Positions 7,156-13,471 of a stretch of DNA of 13,471 nucleotides are shown here, piece by piece; position 1 is the first letter of the stretch, and every line of letters begins with the position of its first letter. Source of the DNA: Acidimicrobiaceae bacterium (GTDB lineage: Bacteria; Actinomycetota; Acidimicrobiia; Acidimicrobiales; Ilumatobacteraceae); assembly GCA_003455715.1 (NCBI GenBank), contig DMQJ01000392.1:1-13471 (forward strand), given 5' to 3'. Position numbers and translations under genes: made by a program. Below the pieces are notes generated by a model that worked only from the letters and a program-made list of their open reading frames with translations, had not been told where the DNA came from and ran no database searches.

Positions 7156-7272
7156 ATGGGTGGCAAGACACCACAGAAGGCAAGTGCCAAGAAGGTCGGA
7201 AAATCGCTGAAGGAAAAGCGCGCCGTGAAGCAGGAGAAGAAAGACTCCAAACGCGGCACCGGTCTCGTGTAG
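7156..7272 (+). CDS. 38-residue Lys-rich basic small protein
   Basis: The protein MGGKTPQKASAKKVGKSL and onward has 38 residues, over a quarter of them Lys, with a C-terminal KRGTGLV. ATG 7156 is preceded by AGAGGAG with about 6 nt spacing, a good ribosome binding site and the strongest evidence that this is translated. A longer in-frame reading from GTG 7087 adds residues that look non-coding. The charge and SLKEKRAVKQEKKDSK helix-like run suggest a nucleic-acid- or ribosome-associated peptide, but no function is assigned. Similar short SLKEKR-containing proteins are, to my recollection, scattered in actinobacterial genomes; this was not searched. It ends 27 nt before the next gene, which has its own promoter-like element. 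Confidence 0.7.
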   Translation: MGGKTPQKASAKKVGKSLKEKRAVKQEKKDSKRGTGLV

Positions 7273-7287
7273 CCGCTGTCTGCTCGC

Positions 7288-7299
7288 TACGTTGTGGCG
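7288..7299 (+). promoter_or_regulatory. Leaderless-type -10 element of the 215-residue unknown gene
   Basis: TACGTT (7288-7293) fits TAnnnT and ends 6 nt before ATG 7300. No Shine-Dalgarno sequence is present. The in-frame GTG at 7294 touches the hexamer and so is the less likely start. Confidence 0.45.
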
Positions 7300-7947
7300 A
7301 TGACCGCCGACACCTCGTCAACACCGACGCCTCGCCTCATCGACCACATGCGTGGCGTGCGGTACGGCGAGGTGCTGCCCATCTACTTGCGCGACCACGG
7401 CCTTGAGGCCGAGGTGTACGGCACACAGATGCTCAACGACTGCCCGCAGCACCTGTGGGAGCAACTCGACGCCGACGCCATCGCCAAGGAGATGGGCGCG
7501 GTGTTCGTGAAGCTCAACGGGCCGCGCCGCTGGGTGCTCGACGGTCTGGGCACCAAGGTGGCGCAGGTCGAGCCGGTGCTGCGCGAGTTCGGGGGCATCA
7601 TGTTCCGCCGCATCGCCACCGTGCCGCTCGGCGACCGCACCGGCTCGTCGCCCTACACGGAGACCACCGTCAACCGTGGCGCGGTGTTCTTCTTCGACGC
7701 GGGCAAACCCGTGTACGAACTGGTGGCACCCGACGGCAAGGCCTACGTGATGCAGGCGCTGTGCATGGGCGTCGACCCGGCGATGGACGAGTCGGTGCTG
7801 CCCGCCCTGGGTGAACGGCTGGCCATGCCCGACGGGTGGACCTACCGCGTGCGCATCCTCGAGGAGGAGTTGGTGGTCGACACCACGTCGTCGCCCGCCA
7901 CCGTGTTGCAGGACGAGTTCGAGAACTCGTACACGCTGCCGTACTGA
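7300..7947 (+). CDS. Conserved-looking protein of unknown function
   Basis: I do not recognise a named family. The protein has 215 residues, is acidic and well balanced in composition, and has no signal peptide or membrane segment. Segments that look conserved include RGVRYGEVLPIYL, YGTQMLNDCP, KLNGPRRWVLDGLG, and the C-terminal LQDEFENSYTLPY. The NGPRRWVLDG stretch followed by KPVYELVAPDGKAYVMQ reads like a small beta-rich globular domain. ATG 7300 was chosen over GTG 7294 from the -10 spacing (leaderless type). It sits between a small basic gene and a convergent thioesterase, and nothing in the context fixes its role. Confidence 0.8.
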   Translation: MTADTSSTPTPRLIDHMRGVRYGEVLPIYLRDHGLEAEVYGTQMLNDCPQHLWEQLDADAIAKEMGAVFVKLNGPRRWVLDGLGTKVAQVEPVLREFGGIMFRRIATVPLGDRTGSSPYTETTVNRGAVFFFDAGKPVYELVAPDGKAYVMQALCMGVDPAMDESVLPALGERLAMPDGWTYRVRILEEELVVDTTSSPATVLQDEFENSYTLPY

Positions 7948-7964
7948 GCGGGCGCCACTCGGCC

Positions 7965-7994
7965 GGGGTTACACGGGCGGGGGTTACACGGGCG
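7965..7994. repeat. Perfect 15-bp tandem duplication at the thioesterase stop
   Basis: GGGGTTACACGGGCG occurs twice head to tail (7965-7979 and 7980-7994). The second copy contains the TAA stop of the minus-strand thioesterase (7986-7984), and the first copy supplies a second in-frame TAA 15 nt downstream. It lies in the short convergent gap after the gene ending at 7947. Confidence 0.9.
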
Positions 7995-8817
7995 GCGTGC
8001 GGATCACCGACGACTGGCTGGCCGTGCCCAGCAACGTGCCGTCCTCCGCCCACAGGTGTGCCCGGCCGTAGCCGAACCCGTCTTGGATGGCATGCACCTG
8101 CACGTCGGCCAGTACCCATTCGGTGGCCACCAGGCGGGCGGTGCGGATGGTGTTGTCGAGGCTGTTGCCGGTGATCGGCTCGCCGGTGACGTTGGCGAAC
8201 GCCGACGGCACCACGTCGCCCACCATCGCCAGGTCGGCGGCGTCGGGCACCTTGCGGCCACCGGGGATGCGCAGCCAGAACGCGGCCCGCCCGCTCGGGT
8301 CGCGGTGGGTGCGGCCCTTGATGAGCTGTCGCCGCGACACGCCGTGCACGATGCGCATGTCGATGGCTTCGTGCACGGTGCCACGGATGGCGTCGGGGAG
8401 TTGCTCGCGGGTTTCCTGCCACGGCTTCACGTCGGGGCGGGTGGCCCACGTGCCGCCGACGGGCAGGTCTTTGCGGCCGAGCGTCGCCAGCGTGTGGAGG
8501 ATCTCCTCACCCTCCTGGTTCACCGAGCAGCGGGCCTGCGTGGTGTTGCGCCCGGCCACCGAGATGGTGACGTCGACGTCGAGCGTGCCCGGCATGCGGG
8601 CGTACGACAGGTACTGCGCGGTGGCCCACACCACCGGGCGACCCGTGCTCAGCTCCATCGCGGCGATGGCCGCGGCAAGGCCCGCGCCGCCGTACAGGAA
8701 CTTGCCGCCGGTCATCAGCTCGCGGCGCAGCGGCAGCCGCCAGCGCAGCGGGTCGGCAGTGGGCTCGAGCCCGAGGAACGCCTTGGTGCCTGCGAGGCCG
8801 TCTCGTTGATCGCTCAC
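7984..8817 (-). CDS. TesB-like (double hotdog) acyl-CoA thioesterase
   Basis: This 277-residue protein is close to TesB length (about 285) and would have two hotdog domains. The N-terminal GGKFLYGGAGLAAAIAAME is the first-domain helix region. PVVWATAQYLSYA is a central strand. The second domain has GNSLDNTIRTARL, with Asp221 at the position of the TesB catalytic Asp, followed by TEWVLADVQVHAIQDGFGYGRAHLWAEDG. The family hydrolyses acyl-CoA to free acid and CoA in the cytoplasm. Its chain-length preference cannot be read from the sequence. GTG 8817 was chosen as the first codon giving a complete N-terminus (SDQRDGLAGTKAF); there is no clear ribosome binding site or -10 hexamer. It lies 66 nt downstream of the nitroreductase gene on the same strand. 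Confidence 0.85.
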   Translation of the reverse strand: MSDQRDGLAGTKAFLGLEPTADPLRWRLPLRRELMTGGKFLYGGAGLAAAIAAMELSTGRPVVWATAQYLSYARMPGTLDVDVTISVAGRNTTQARCSVNQEGEEILHTLATLGRKDLPVGGTWATRPDVKPWQETREQLPDAIRGTVHEAIDMRIVHGVSRRQLIKGRTHRDPSGRAAFWLRIPGGRKVPDAADLAMVGDVVPSAFANVTGEPITGNSLDNTIRTARLVATEWVLADVQVHAIQDGFGYGRAHLWAEDGTLLGTASQSSVIRTPPV

Positions 8818-8883
8818 GTCCAGAAGGCTGGCGCGTGGGCGGGCCCGACGGCGAATGGGACGGACGAGCAGACCGTTCGGGAG

Positions 8884-9597
8884 TTACTCCAGAACGACCA
8901 TCACCTCGTCGAGCGGCTTGCGGGCGAGGTCGGGCACGAGCGTCGACGGCATCGGGTAGCCGATCGGGAACATCACGAACGGCCGCTCGTTGTCGGGCCG
9001 TGCCAGCAGCGTGGTGAGGAACGCCATGGGCGAAGGGGTGTGCGTCAGCGTCGCCAAACCCATGTGGTGCAGCGCTGCGATGAACAGGCCTGCGGCGATG
9101 CCGCACGACTCCTTCACGTAGTAGTTCTTGCGCCGGTCACCGTTGGCGAGTTGCTCGTAACGCTGCTCGAACAACACGACGATCCAGGGCGCCCGTTCGA
9201 GGAACTCCTTGTGGTGGTCGGTGCCGAGGGGCGCGAGTGCCTGCTGCCACTCGTCGTTCATCCGGTTCTCGAGGTAGTTGACCCGTTCCTCTTCCTCGGC
9301 GGCCATCCGGATCGCTCGCTTCACGGACGGGTCGGAGATGGCAACGAAGGTCCACGGCTGCTTGTGCGCGCCCGAAGGAGCGGTCGATGCGGCATCGATG
9401 GCCAACTCGATGAGGTGCCGGGGGACTGGCTCGGAGGCGAACATGCGCACGCTGCGCCGGGTGGACATGTGTGCGCGGAACCGTTCTGCGCGGGCCACCA
9501 TCTCTGCCTCGTCGAGCCGTTCGAACTCGAGGGGCACGAACGGGTGCTGTGCGGCCAACTCGGGCGAGGGGTACGGGAACTCGTAGTCGGTGGTCAC
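8884..9597 (-). CDS. Nitroreductase-fold flavoprotein, iodotyrosine deiodinase-like
   Basis: This 237-residue FMN enzyme belongs to the nitroreductase superfamily. RRSVRMF (47-53) and APSGAHKQPWTFV (73-85) bind FMN phosphate and ring. EEEERVNY (101-108) and the LGTDHHKEFL segment hold Glu104, Tyr108 and Lys130, matching the Glu/Tyr/Lys active-site lid of mammalian iodotyrosine deiodinase that grips the amino-acid zwitterion. LATLTHTPSP and the C-terminal VPDLARKPLDEVMV also match the deiodinase. That family reductively removes halide from halotyrosines. The natural bacterial substrate is uncertain. The GTG start is supported by TACGCT ending 6 nt upstream (leaderless type). There is no signal or membrane anchor, as in known bacterial members. 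Confidence 0.88.
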   Translation of the reverse strand: MTTDYEFPYPSPELAAQHPFVPLEFERLDEAEMVARAERFRAHMSTRRSVRMFASEPVPRHLIELAIDAASTAPSGAHKQPWTFVAISDPSVKRAIRMAAEEEERVNYLENRMNDEWQQALAPLGTDHHKEFLERAPWIVVLFEQRYEQLANGDRRKNYYVKESCGIAAGLFIAALHHMGLATLTHTPSPMAFLTTLLARPDNERPFVMFPIGYPMPSTLVPDLARKPLDEVMVVLE

Positions 9598-9609
9598 ATC
9601 AGCAGCGTA
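9598..9609 (-). promoter_or_regulatory. Leaderless-type -10 element of the deiodinase-like gene
   Basis: TACGCT on the minus strand (9609-9604) fits TAnnnT and is followed after 6 nt by the GTG start at 9597. No Shine-Dalgarno sequence is present. Confidence 0.45.
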
Positions 9610-9649
9610 CGCACGGCCCTCTGGGTGGGCGCCCGTGCCGTGAAGGCAC

Positions 9650-9679
9650 TTCCGGATGACTCGGCGCTGTCGGTAGCCT
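9650..9679 (+). promoter_or_regulatory. Candidate tRNA-Arg promoter
   Basis: TAGCCT (9674-9679) is a TAnnnT -10 with TTCCGG (9650-9655) 18 nt upstream as a poor -35. Transcription from near 9686 would give a roughly 28-nt leader before the tRNA. It is divergent from the deiodinase-like gene promoter. Confidence 0.35.
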
Positions 9680-9713
9680 GTCGATCGTCCGCACGCAGGT
9701 GTGATGCGGTCCC

Positions 9714-9786
9714 GCTCCCGTAGCTCAGCGGATAGAGCAACGGTTTCCTAAACCGCAGGTCGCAGGTTCGATCCCTGCCGGGGGCG
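9714..9786 (+). tRNA. tRNA-Arg, anticodon CCT (codon AGG)
   Basis: This 73-nt cloverleaf has acceptor stem GCTCCCG (9714-9720) / CGGGGGC (9779-9785) with one G-T pair and discriminator G9786. The D stem is GCTC/GAGC. The anticodon loop TTCCTAA (9745-9751) carries CCT at 9747-9749. The T stem GCAGG/CCTGC encloses TTCGATC. The outermost anticodon-stem pair (9740-9756) is A-C. CCA is not encoded. The gene ends 7 nt before the stop codon of the convergent P450 gene. Confidence 0.96.
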
Positions 9787-9793
9787 CTCGTTT

Positions 9794-11014
9794 CTAGAAC
9801 ACCACGGGGCACACGCGGGGGCCGCGCACCTGGCCACCGGCCCATTCCACTTCAGCGCCGTCGGCGAGGCGGAACTCGGGGATGCGGCGCAACCACTCCT
9901 CGATGGCCACCCGCAACTCCATGCGTGCGAGGTTGGAGCCCGCACATCGGTGGATGCCTGCACCGAAGGCGAGGTGGCGGTTCTGCTCGCGGTCGAGGAT
10001 GACCTCGTTGGGCCGGTCGAACACGTCGGGGTCGCGGTTGGCGGCGGCGAAGTTCAGCAGCACCTTGTCGCCCGCCTTCACCGGGCAGCCGACCAGATCC
10101 ACATCGTCCACCGCGATGCGGGCCATCGTGACGGGCGAGTAGGCGCGCAGTAGTTCCTCCACTGCCATCGGCATCAGCTCCGGTTCGTTCACCAAGCGGC
10201 GAGTGTCGTCGGGGTGGGTGGCCAGGTGCCACAGCGCCGAACCGATGCCCGACCACGTGGTGTCGACCCCGGCGATGAGGGTGAGCGCCGCGATGCCCAT
10301 CACGATCTCGTCGGGCACCGGTTCGCCGTCGACCTCGGCCTGCAGCAACTCGCTGATCAGGTCGTCGCGCGGGTCGTCGCGTCGGTCGGCCAGCTGTTGC
10401 AGCAGAAAGGTGACGATGCCATCGAAGCCTCGGCGGCTGCGCACTTCGTCGTGGGCGAACTCGAGCACGTCGCGCACCCAGCCGGTGAACGTGTCGGCCA
10501 GGTCGCCCGGCACCCCGAGGATGGAGGCAATCACGCGCACCGGAATCTGCTGTGCATAGTCGGCCGCAGCATCGGCGCGACCCGACTCGATGAAGCCGTC
10601 CACCAACCGCGCGCACAGCTCACGAGTCATCGGCTCGTAGCCAGCGACACGCGCGTGCGAGAACCAGGGAAGCAGCAGCCGGCGCGTCCAGGTGTGCACC
10701 GGTGGGTCGGCGTCGATGGGCGGCAGGGGCAACTGGATGGGCGGCGGCGGACGGTCTTCGTCGGTGAACGTCAGCACGCCCACATCGCGCGAACTGAAGT
10801 GCTCCACGTCGTGGGCCACGGCGAACACGTCGGCGTAGCGGGTGGGCATCCACGACCCGCCCCACCGGTCGGAGTGGGCCACCGGGCAGGTCTGTCGCAG
10901 GTCGTCCCACACCTGGTACGGCGACACCACGTACTCGGGGTCGAGGATGTCGTAGTCGGTCGCCCAGTCGGCAACCGGTGCCGTCGTAGGAGAAGAGGTA
11001 ACCGTGTCGCTCAT
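9794..11014 (-). CDS. Cytochrome P450 (soluble bacterial class)
   Basis: This 406-residue protein is typical of soluble bacterial P450s that receive electrons from a ferredoxin. The I-helix motif AGVDTT (residues 248-253) carries the acid/Thr pair for oxygen activation. Glu287-Arg290 is the K-helix ExxR. FGAGIHRCAG holds the heme-ligand Cys357. The family hydroxylates hydrophobic substrates such as steroids, terpenes and fatty acids; the substrate here is unknown. The N-terminus (SDTVTSSPTTAPVADWATDY) has no membrane anchor. ATG 11014 was chosen because the family-like sequence begins shortly after it, although the ribosome binding site is weak. The gene lies 38 nt downstream of the M3 peptidase and may share its transcript. 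No ferredoxin gene is next to it. Its 3' end runs up to the tRNA-Arg from the opposite strand. Confidence 0.95.
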   Translation of the reverse strand: MSDTVTSSPTTAPVADWATDYDILDPEYVVSPYQVWDDLRQTCPVAHSDRWGGSWMPTRYADVFAVAHDVEHFSSRDVGVLTFTDEDRPPPPIQLPLPPIDADPPVHTWTRRLLLPWFSHARVAGYEPMTRELCARLVDGFIESGRADAAADYAQQIPVRVIASILGVPGDLADTFTGWVRDVLEFAHDEVRSRRGFDGIVTFLLQQLADRRDDPRDDLISELLQAEVDGEPVPDEIVMGIAALTLIAGVDTTWSGIGSALWHLATHPDDTRRLVNEPELMPMAVEELLRAYSPVTMARIAVDDVDLVGCPVKAGDKVLLNFAAANRDPDVFDRPNEVILDREQNRHLAFGAGIHRCAGSNLARMELRVAIEEWLRRIPEFRLADGAEVEWAGGQVRGPRVCPVVF

Positions 11015-11052
11015 GGCACATAGCCTGCCAGAAGTCGACCCAGTTGGCCCCG

Positions 11053-12864
11053 TCAGAGGCGACCCGCCGCCCGAGCAGCGTCTTCCGCTGCGGTGAGCTG
11101 GCCCTCGATGATGGCCAGACCGTCGTTCCAGAAGGCCGGGTCGGTGAGGTCGCAACCGACGATTCGCCCAAGCTCCTCGGGCGACCGCGAGCCGCCCGCG
11201 CGCAACAGATCGAGATAGGCGGGAACGAATGCATCACCTTCGGCCTGATAGCGGGCGTACACGGCAAGCGCGAGCAGCTGACCGTAGGCGTAGGCGTACA
11301 CGTAGCCGGGAGTGTGGATGAAGTGCGGGATGTAGCTCCACCAACTGCGGTAGCCATCGGTGATCTCCACCGCGTCGCCGAGCATCGCCGATTGCGTTTC
11401 GGCCCACAGGTCGCCGAAGCGCTCCACCGACAGTTCGCCCACTTCGCGACGGTGCGTGTGCACGGCATGCTCGAACCGGTTCATCGCCACTTGACGGAAG
11501 ACGGTGGCGATCGAGTCCTCCAGCAGCCCGGCGAGGAAGGAGAAGCGCTCGTTGGGGTCGTCGAGTTCGGCCAGCAGCCGAGCGCTGGTGACGGTTTCAC
11601 CGAACACCGATGCCGTCTCGGCCACGGTCAACGGAGTGGTCATGTGGAAGATGCTCTGCTCGCGGGCCAGCAGGAAGTGCAGGCCGTGGCCCAACTCGTG
11701 CGCAAGGGTCGCCACGTCGCGGGCTTGCGACGACCAGTTGAGGAGCACGTACGGATGGTGAGTTGGGCTGATGGGCGCAGCGAACGCTCCCCCACGCTTA
11801 CCGGGGCGCAAGGGAGCGTCGATCCACCCTTCGGTGAGGAAGCGGTCGACACCGGCGGCAAGCTCTGGCGAGAACGACTCGTAGGCATCACGCACGATCC
11901 GCGTCGCCTCCGACCACCCATATGGCCGCTGGTCGCCCGCCACCGACGCCATCCGATCGAAGTCGGCGATCTGCTCAAGCCCGAGCACACCGGCCTTCAA
12001 CCGGTACCACCGCTGCGGAATGTCGTAGCGGCCGACGACGGCATCGACCAACGCCTGCACCGACTCGTCAGATGCCTCGTTGGCCAGGTTGCGCGATGAC
12101 ACCCACGTGGGGAATCGACGGCGCCGATCGCTGAGCGCCTTGTCTTGCAGCAGGGTGTTGTAGACGAACGCCCGTGTGCGCAGCCCGGGTTGGAGCGCCG
12201 CAGTCACCGCGTCGGCTGCCGCCCGGCGAGCATCGCGATTCCCCTGCGAGAGGTGCGAGAGCGCCATCATCAACGGCACCTTGCCGCCCATCGCCTCGGG
12301 CAGTTCCGGCTCGATGGCCGACGTCACCTCATCGAACAACCGCGACCATGCGCCCGCACCGGTCTGTTGCTGCTCGGCCAGCACGGTCTCTTCGACTTCG
12401 CTCAGCAGGTGGTGCCGCATCAACCGCTGCGTGGCCAAGTAGTGGTCGCAGAACGAGAGGCGAGGGTCGGCCAGCACAGCCTCCACGTGGGCATCGTCGG
12501 CCGCCGCCCACTCCAGATCGAAGAAGATCAGCCTGGTGCGGATCTCGGTCGTGCGCTGTTGGTCGCGCGCCACCGCAGCACCACGCGCAGGGTCGGCGGT
12601 GTCGGTGCTGAACGCCAGTTGCGCGTGGTTGGATGCCCGGGCGAGGAGGTCTTCGATCTGCCCGATGGTGGTCATGGCCTCAGCCAGCGCCGCTGCGTCG
12701 AGGCTGCCAACCCGCCCACGCAGACCTTCCAGTCCCGCCGCCAGCCTGTCGGCTTCGTCGTAGAGGTCATCGATGGTGCTGCCGGCCGGGATGATCGAGT
12801 CGATGTCCCAGGCCACCCCCGCCGCAGTGAGGTCGTCGGATGTGGCGTCGTCGAGAGCGGTCAT
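11053..12864 (-). CDS. pepF: M3-family oligopeptidase (oligoendopeptidase F type)
   Basis: This 603-residue protein is a normal length for oligoendopeptidase F. HELGH (residues 389-393) is the HExxH zinc site, and Glu416 in VAETAS is the expected third zinc ligand. AFAAPISPTHHPYVLLNWSS upstream and the long helical N-terminal half are typical of the M3B fold, which closes over short peptides. The enzyme cleaves cytoplasmic oligopeptides, helping peptide turnover. No signal peptide is present. The start ATG at 12864 has GAGGG too close to serve as a ribosome binding site. TAAGAC 7 nt upstream resembles, but does not match, TAnnnT. It lies 36 nt downstream of mreB and upstream of the P450. The symbol pepF is by family resemblance only. 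Confidence 0.9.
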   Translation of the reverse strand: MTALDDATSDDLTAAGVAWDIDSIIPAGSTIDDLYDEADRLAAGLEGLRGRVGSLDAAALAEAMTTIGQIEDLLARASNHAQLAFSTDTADPARGAAVARDQQRTTEIRTRLIFFDLEWAAADDAHVEAVLADPRLSFCDHYLATQRLMRHHLLSEVEETVLAEQQQTGAGAWSRLFDEVTSAIEPELPEAMGGKVPLMMALSHLSQGNRDARRAAADAVTAALQPGLRTRAFVYNTLLQDKALSDRRRRFPTWVSSRNLANEASDESVQALVDAVVGRYDIPQRWYRLKAGVLGLEQIADFDRMASVAGDQRPYGWSEATRIVRDAYESFSPELAAGVDRFLTEGWIDAPLRPGKRGGAFAAPISPTHHPYVLLNWSSQARDVATLAHELGHGLHFLLAREQSIFHMTTPLTVAETASVFGETVTSARLLAELDDPNERFSFLAGLLEDSIATVFRQVAMNRFEHAVHTHRREVGELSVERFGDLWAETQSAMLGDAVEITDGYRSWWSYIPHFIHTPGYVYAYAYGQLLALAVYARYQAEGDAFVPAYLDLLRAGGSRSPEELGRIVGCDLTDPAFWNDGLAIIEGQLTAAEDAARAAGRL

Positions 12865-12900
12865 GCCCTCAGTCTTACCGCCGCGGCTCGGCGACTCACC

Positions 12901-13471
12901 TCAGCGGCGGGCGCCCATGAACATGTTCTTCAGCGCGTCGTAGTGCTCGATGCAGTGGCCAGCGCCGAGCACCACGGCCTCCAGGGGCATGTTGCTCATC
13001 TTCACCGGCACCTGCGTTTCGCGCTCGATGCGCTGGGCAAGGCCACGCAGCAAACCGCCACCACCGACGAGGTACATGCCTCGCACCAGGAAGTCTTGCG
13101 CCAACTCGGGCGGGGCCTTGGCCAGGCACCGCACCACGGAGGCGATGATGGACGACACGACGTCTTCGATCGCGAAGCGGATCTCTTCGGGCGTGAGGAT
13201 GACGGTCTTGGGCAGACCGGTCATGAGGTCGCGACCGCGCACCTCGGCCTGGCTCTCGTCGTCGGTGGGCGCCGCCGAGCCGATGGCCATCTTCACTTCT
13301 TCGGCGGTGCGTTCGCCGATGGCAATGCCGTGCTCGCGCCGCACGTAAGCCTGAATGGAGGCATCGACGTCGAACGAACCCACCCGCACGGCTTCGAGGG
13401 CCACGATGCCGCCAAGGCTGATGACCGCCGTCTCGCTGGTGCCACCACCGATGTCGATGACCATGTTGCCG
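12901..13471 (-). CDS. mreB: Rod shape-determining protein MreB, C-terminal part (5' end outside window)
   Basis: The open frame runs off the right edge, so roughly 190 C-terminal residues of a protein of about 340 are present. GNMVIDIGGGTSE is the second phosphate motif of the actin fold. GERTAEEVKMAIGSA is a conserved MreB segment. VGGGGLLRGL is the adenosine motif near the C-terminus. MreB polymerises under the membrane and directs elongation-phase peptidoglycan synthesis. The end (KNMFMGARR) is intact, with TGA at 12903-12901. Downstream is an M3 peptidase, not mreC, so the usual mreBCD order is not seen here. A weak GC hairpin spans the stop. Confidence 0.95.
   Translation of the reverse strand, partial: GNMVIDIGGGTSETAVISLGGIVALEAVRVGSFDVDASIQAYVRREHGIAIGERTAEEVKMAIGSAAPTDDESQAEVRGRDLMTGLPKTVILTPEEIRFAIEDVVSSIIASVVRCLAKAPPELAQDFLVRGMYLVGGGGLLRGLAQRIERETQVPVKMSNMPLEAVVLGAGHCIEHYDALKNMFMGARR

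Noticed and set aside
8056-9723. A 555-codon open frame on the + strand
   Set aside because: It is antisense to the thioesterase and deiodinase-like genes, its translation is His/Arg/Gly-rich without domains, and it is an expected by-product of high-GC codon use.
12878-12910. CCGCCGC/GCGGCGG inverted repeat over the mreB stop as a terminator
   Set aside because: Only 7 bp with a 19-nt loop and no T-tract; easily expected by chance at this GC content.

Overview
The window is high-GC, gene-dense bacterial chromosome. Its gene content (FadE-type acyl-CoA dehydrogenases, a soluble bacterial P450, a TesB-type thioesterase and MreB), together with several start codons lying 6-7 nt downstream of a TAnnnT hexamer (leaderless-type starts), suggests an actinobacterium, plausibly an Acidimicrobiia relative. 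That placement is an inference. No insertion sequence, prophage, CRISPR array or integrase is visible, and every long gene-free interval is under 300 bp.

Layout from left to right. The window opens with the 3' part of a family-2 glycosyltransferase (+). It is followed by an acyl-CoA dehydrogenase (+) that converges on a second acyl-CoA dehydrogenase (-). Their two stop codons sit inside the arms of one 66-nt palindrome, probably a bidirectional terminator. Next is a minus-strand three-gene cassette (about 3278-6965). In transcription order it encodes a GT4 glycosyltransferase, an (alpha/alpha)-toroid-like protein and a long GH130 glycosidase/phosphorylase. Each pair of genes is joined by a 4-bp start/stop overlap. 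The GT4 ribosome binding site lies in a perfect 8-bp hairpin.

To the right and on the + strand are a 38-residue Lys-rich protein and a 215-residue conserved-looking protein of unknown function with a leaderless-type start. Converging on these are a TesB-like thioesterase (-) and a nitroreductase (-) that keeps the Glu/Tyr/Lys lid residues of iodotyrosine deiodinase. A tRNA-Arg(CCT) (+) then abuts the 3' end of a cytochrome P450 (-). The P450 may be co-transcribed with an upstream M3 oligopeptidase (-), which follows the 3' part of mreB (-), cut by the window edge.

Functional picture. Four or five genes point to acyl-CoA, aromatic or lipid turnover (two dehydrogenases, thioesterase, P450, and possibly the flavin reductase). 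The GT4-toroid-GH130 cassette is a self-contained unit that appears to build and trim or phosphorolyse a mannose-type glycoside, and it is the best candidate here for an undercharacterised system. The deiodinase-like enzyme is the second most interesting item.
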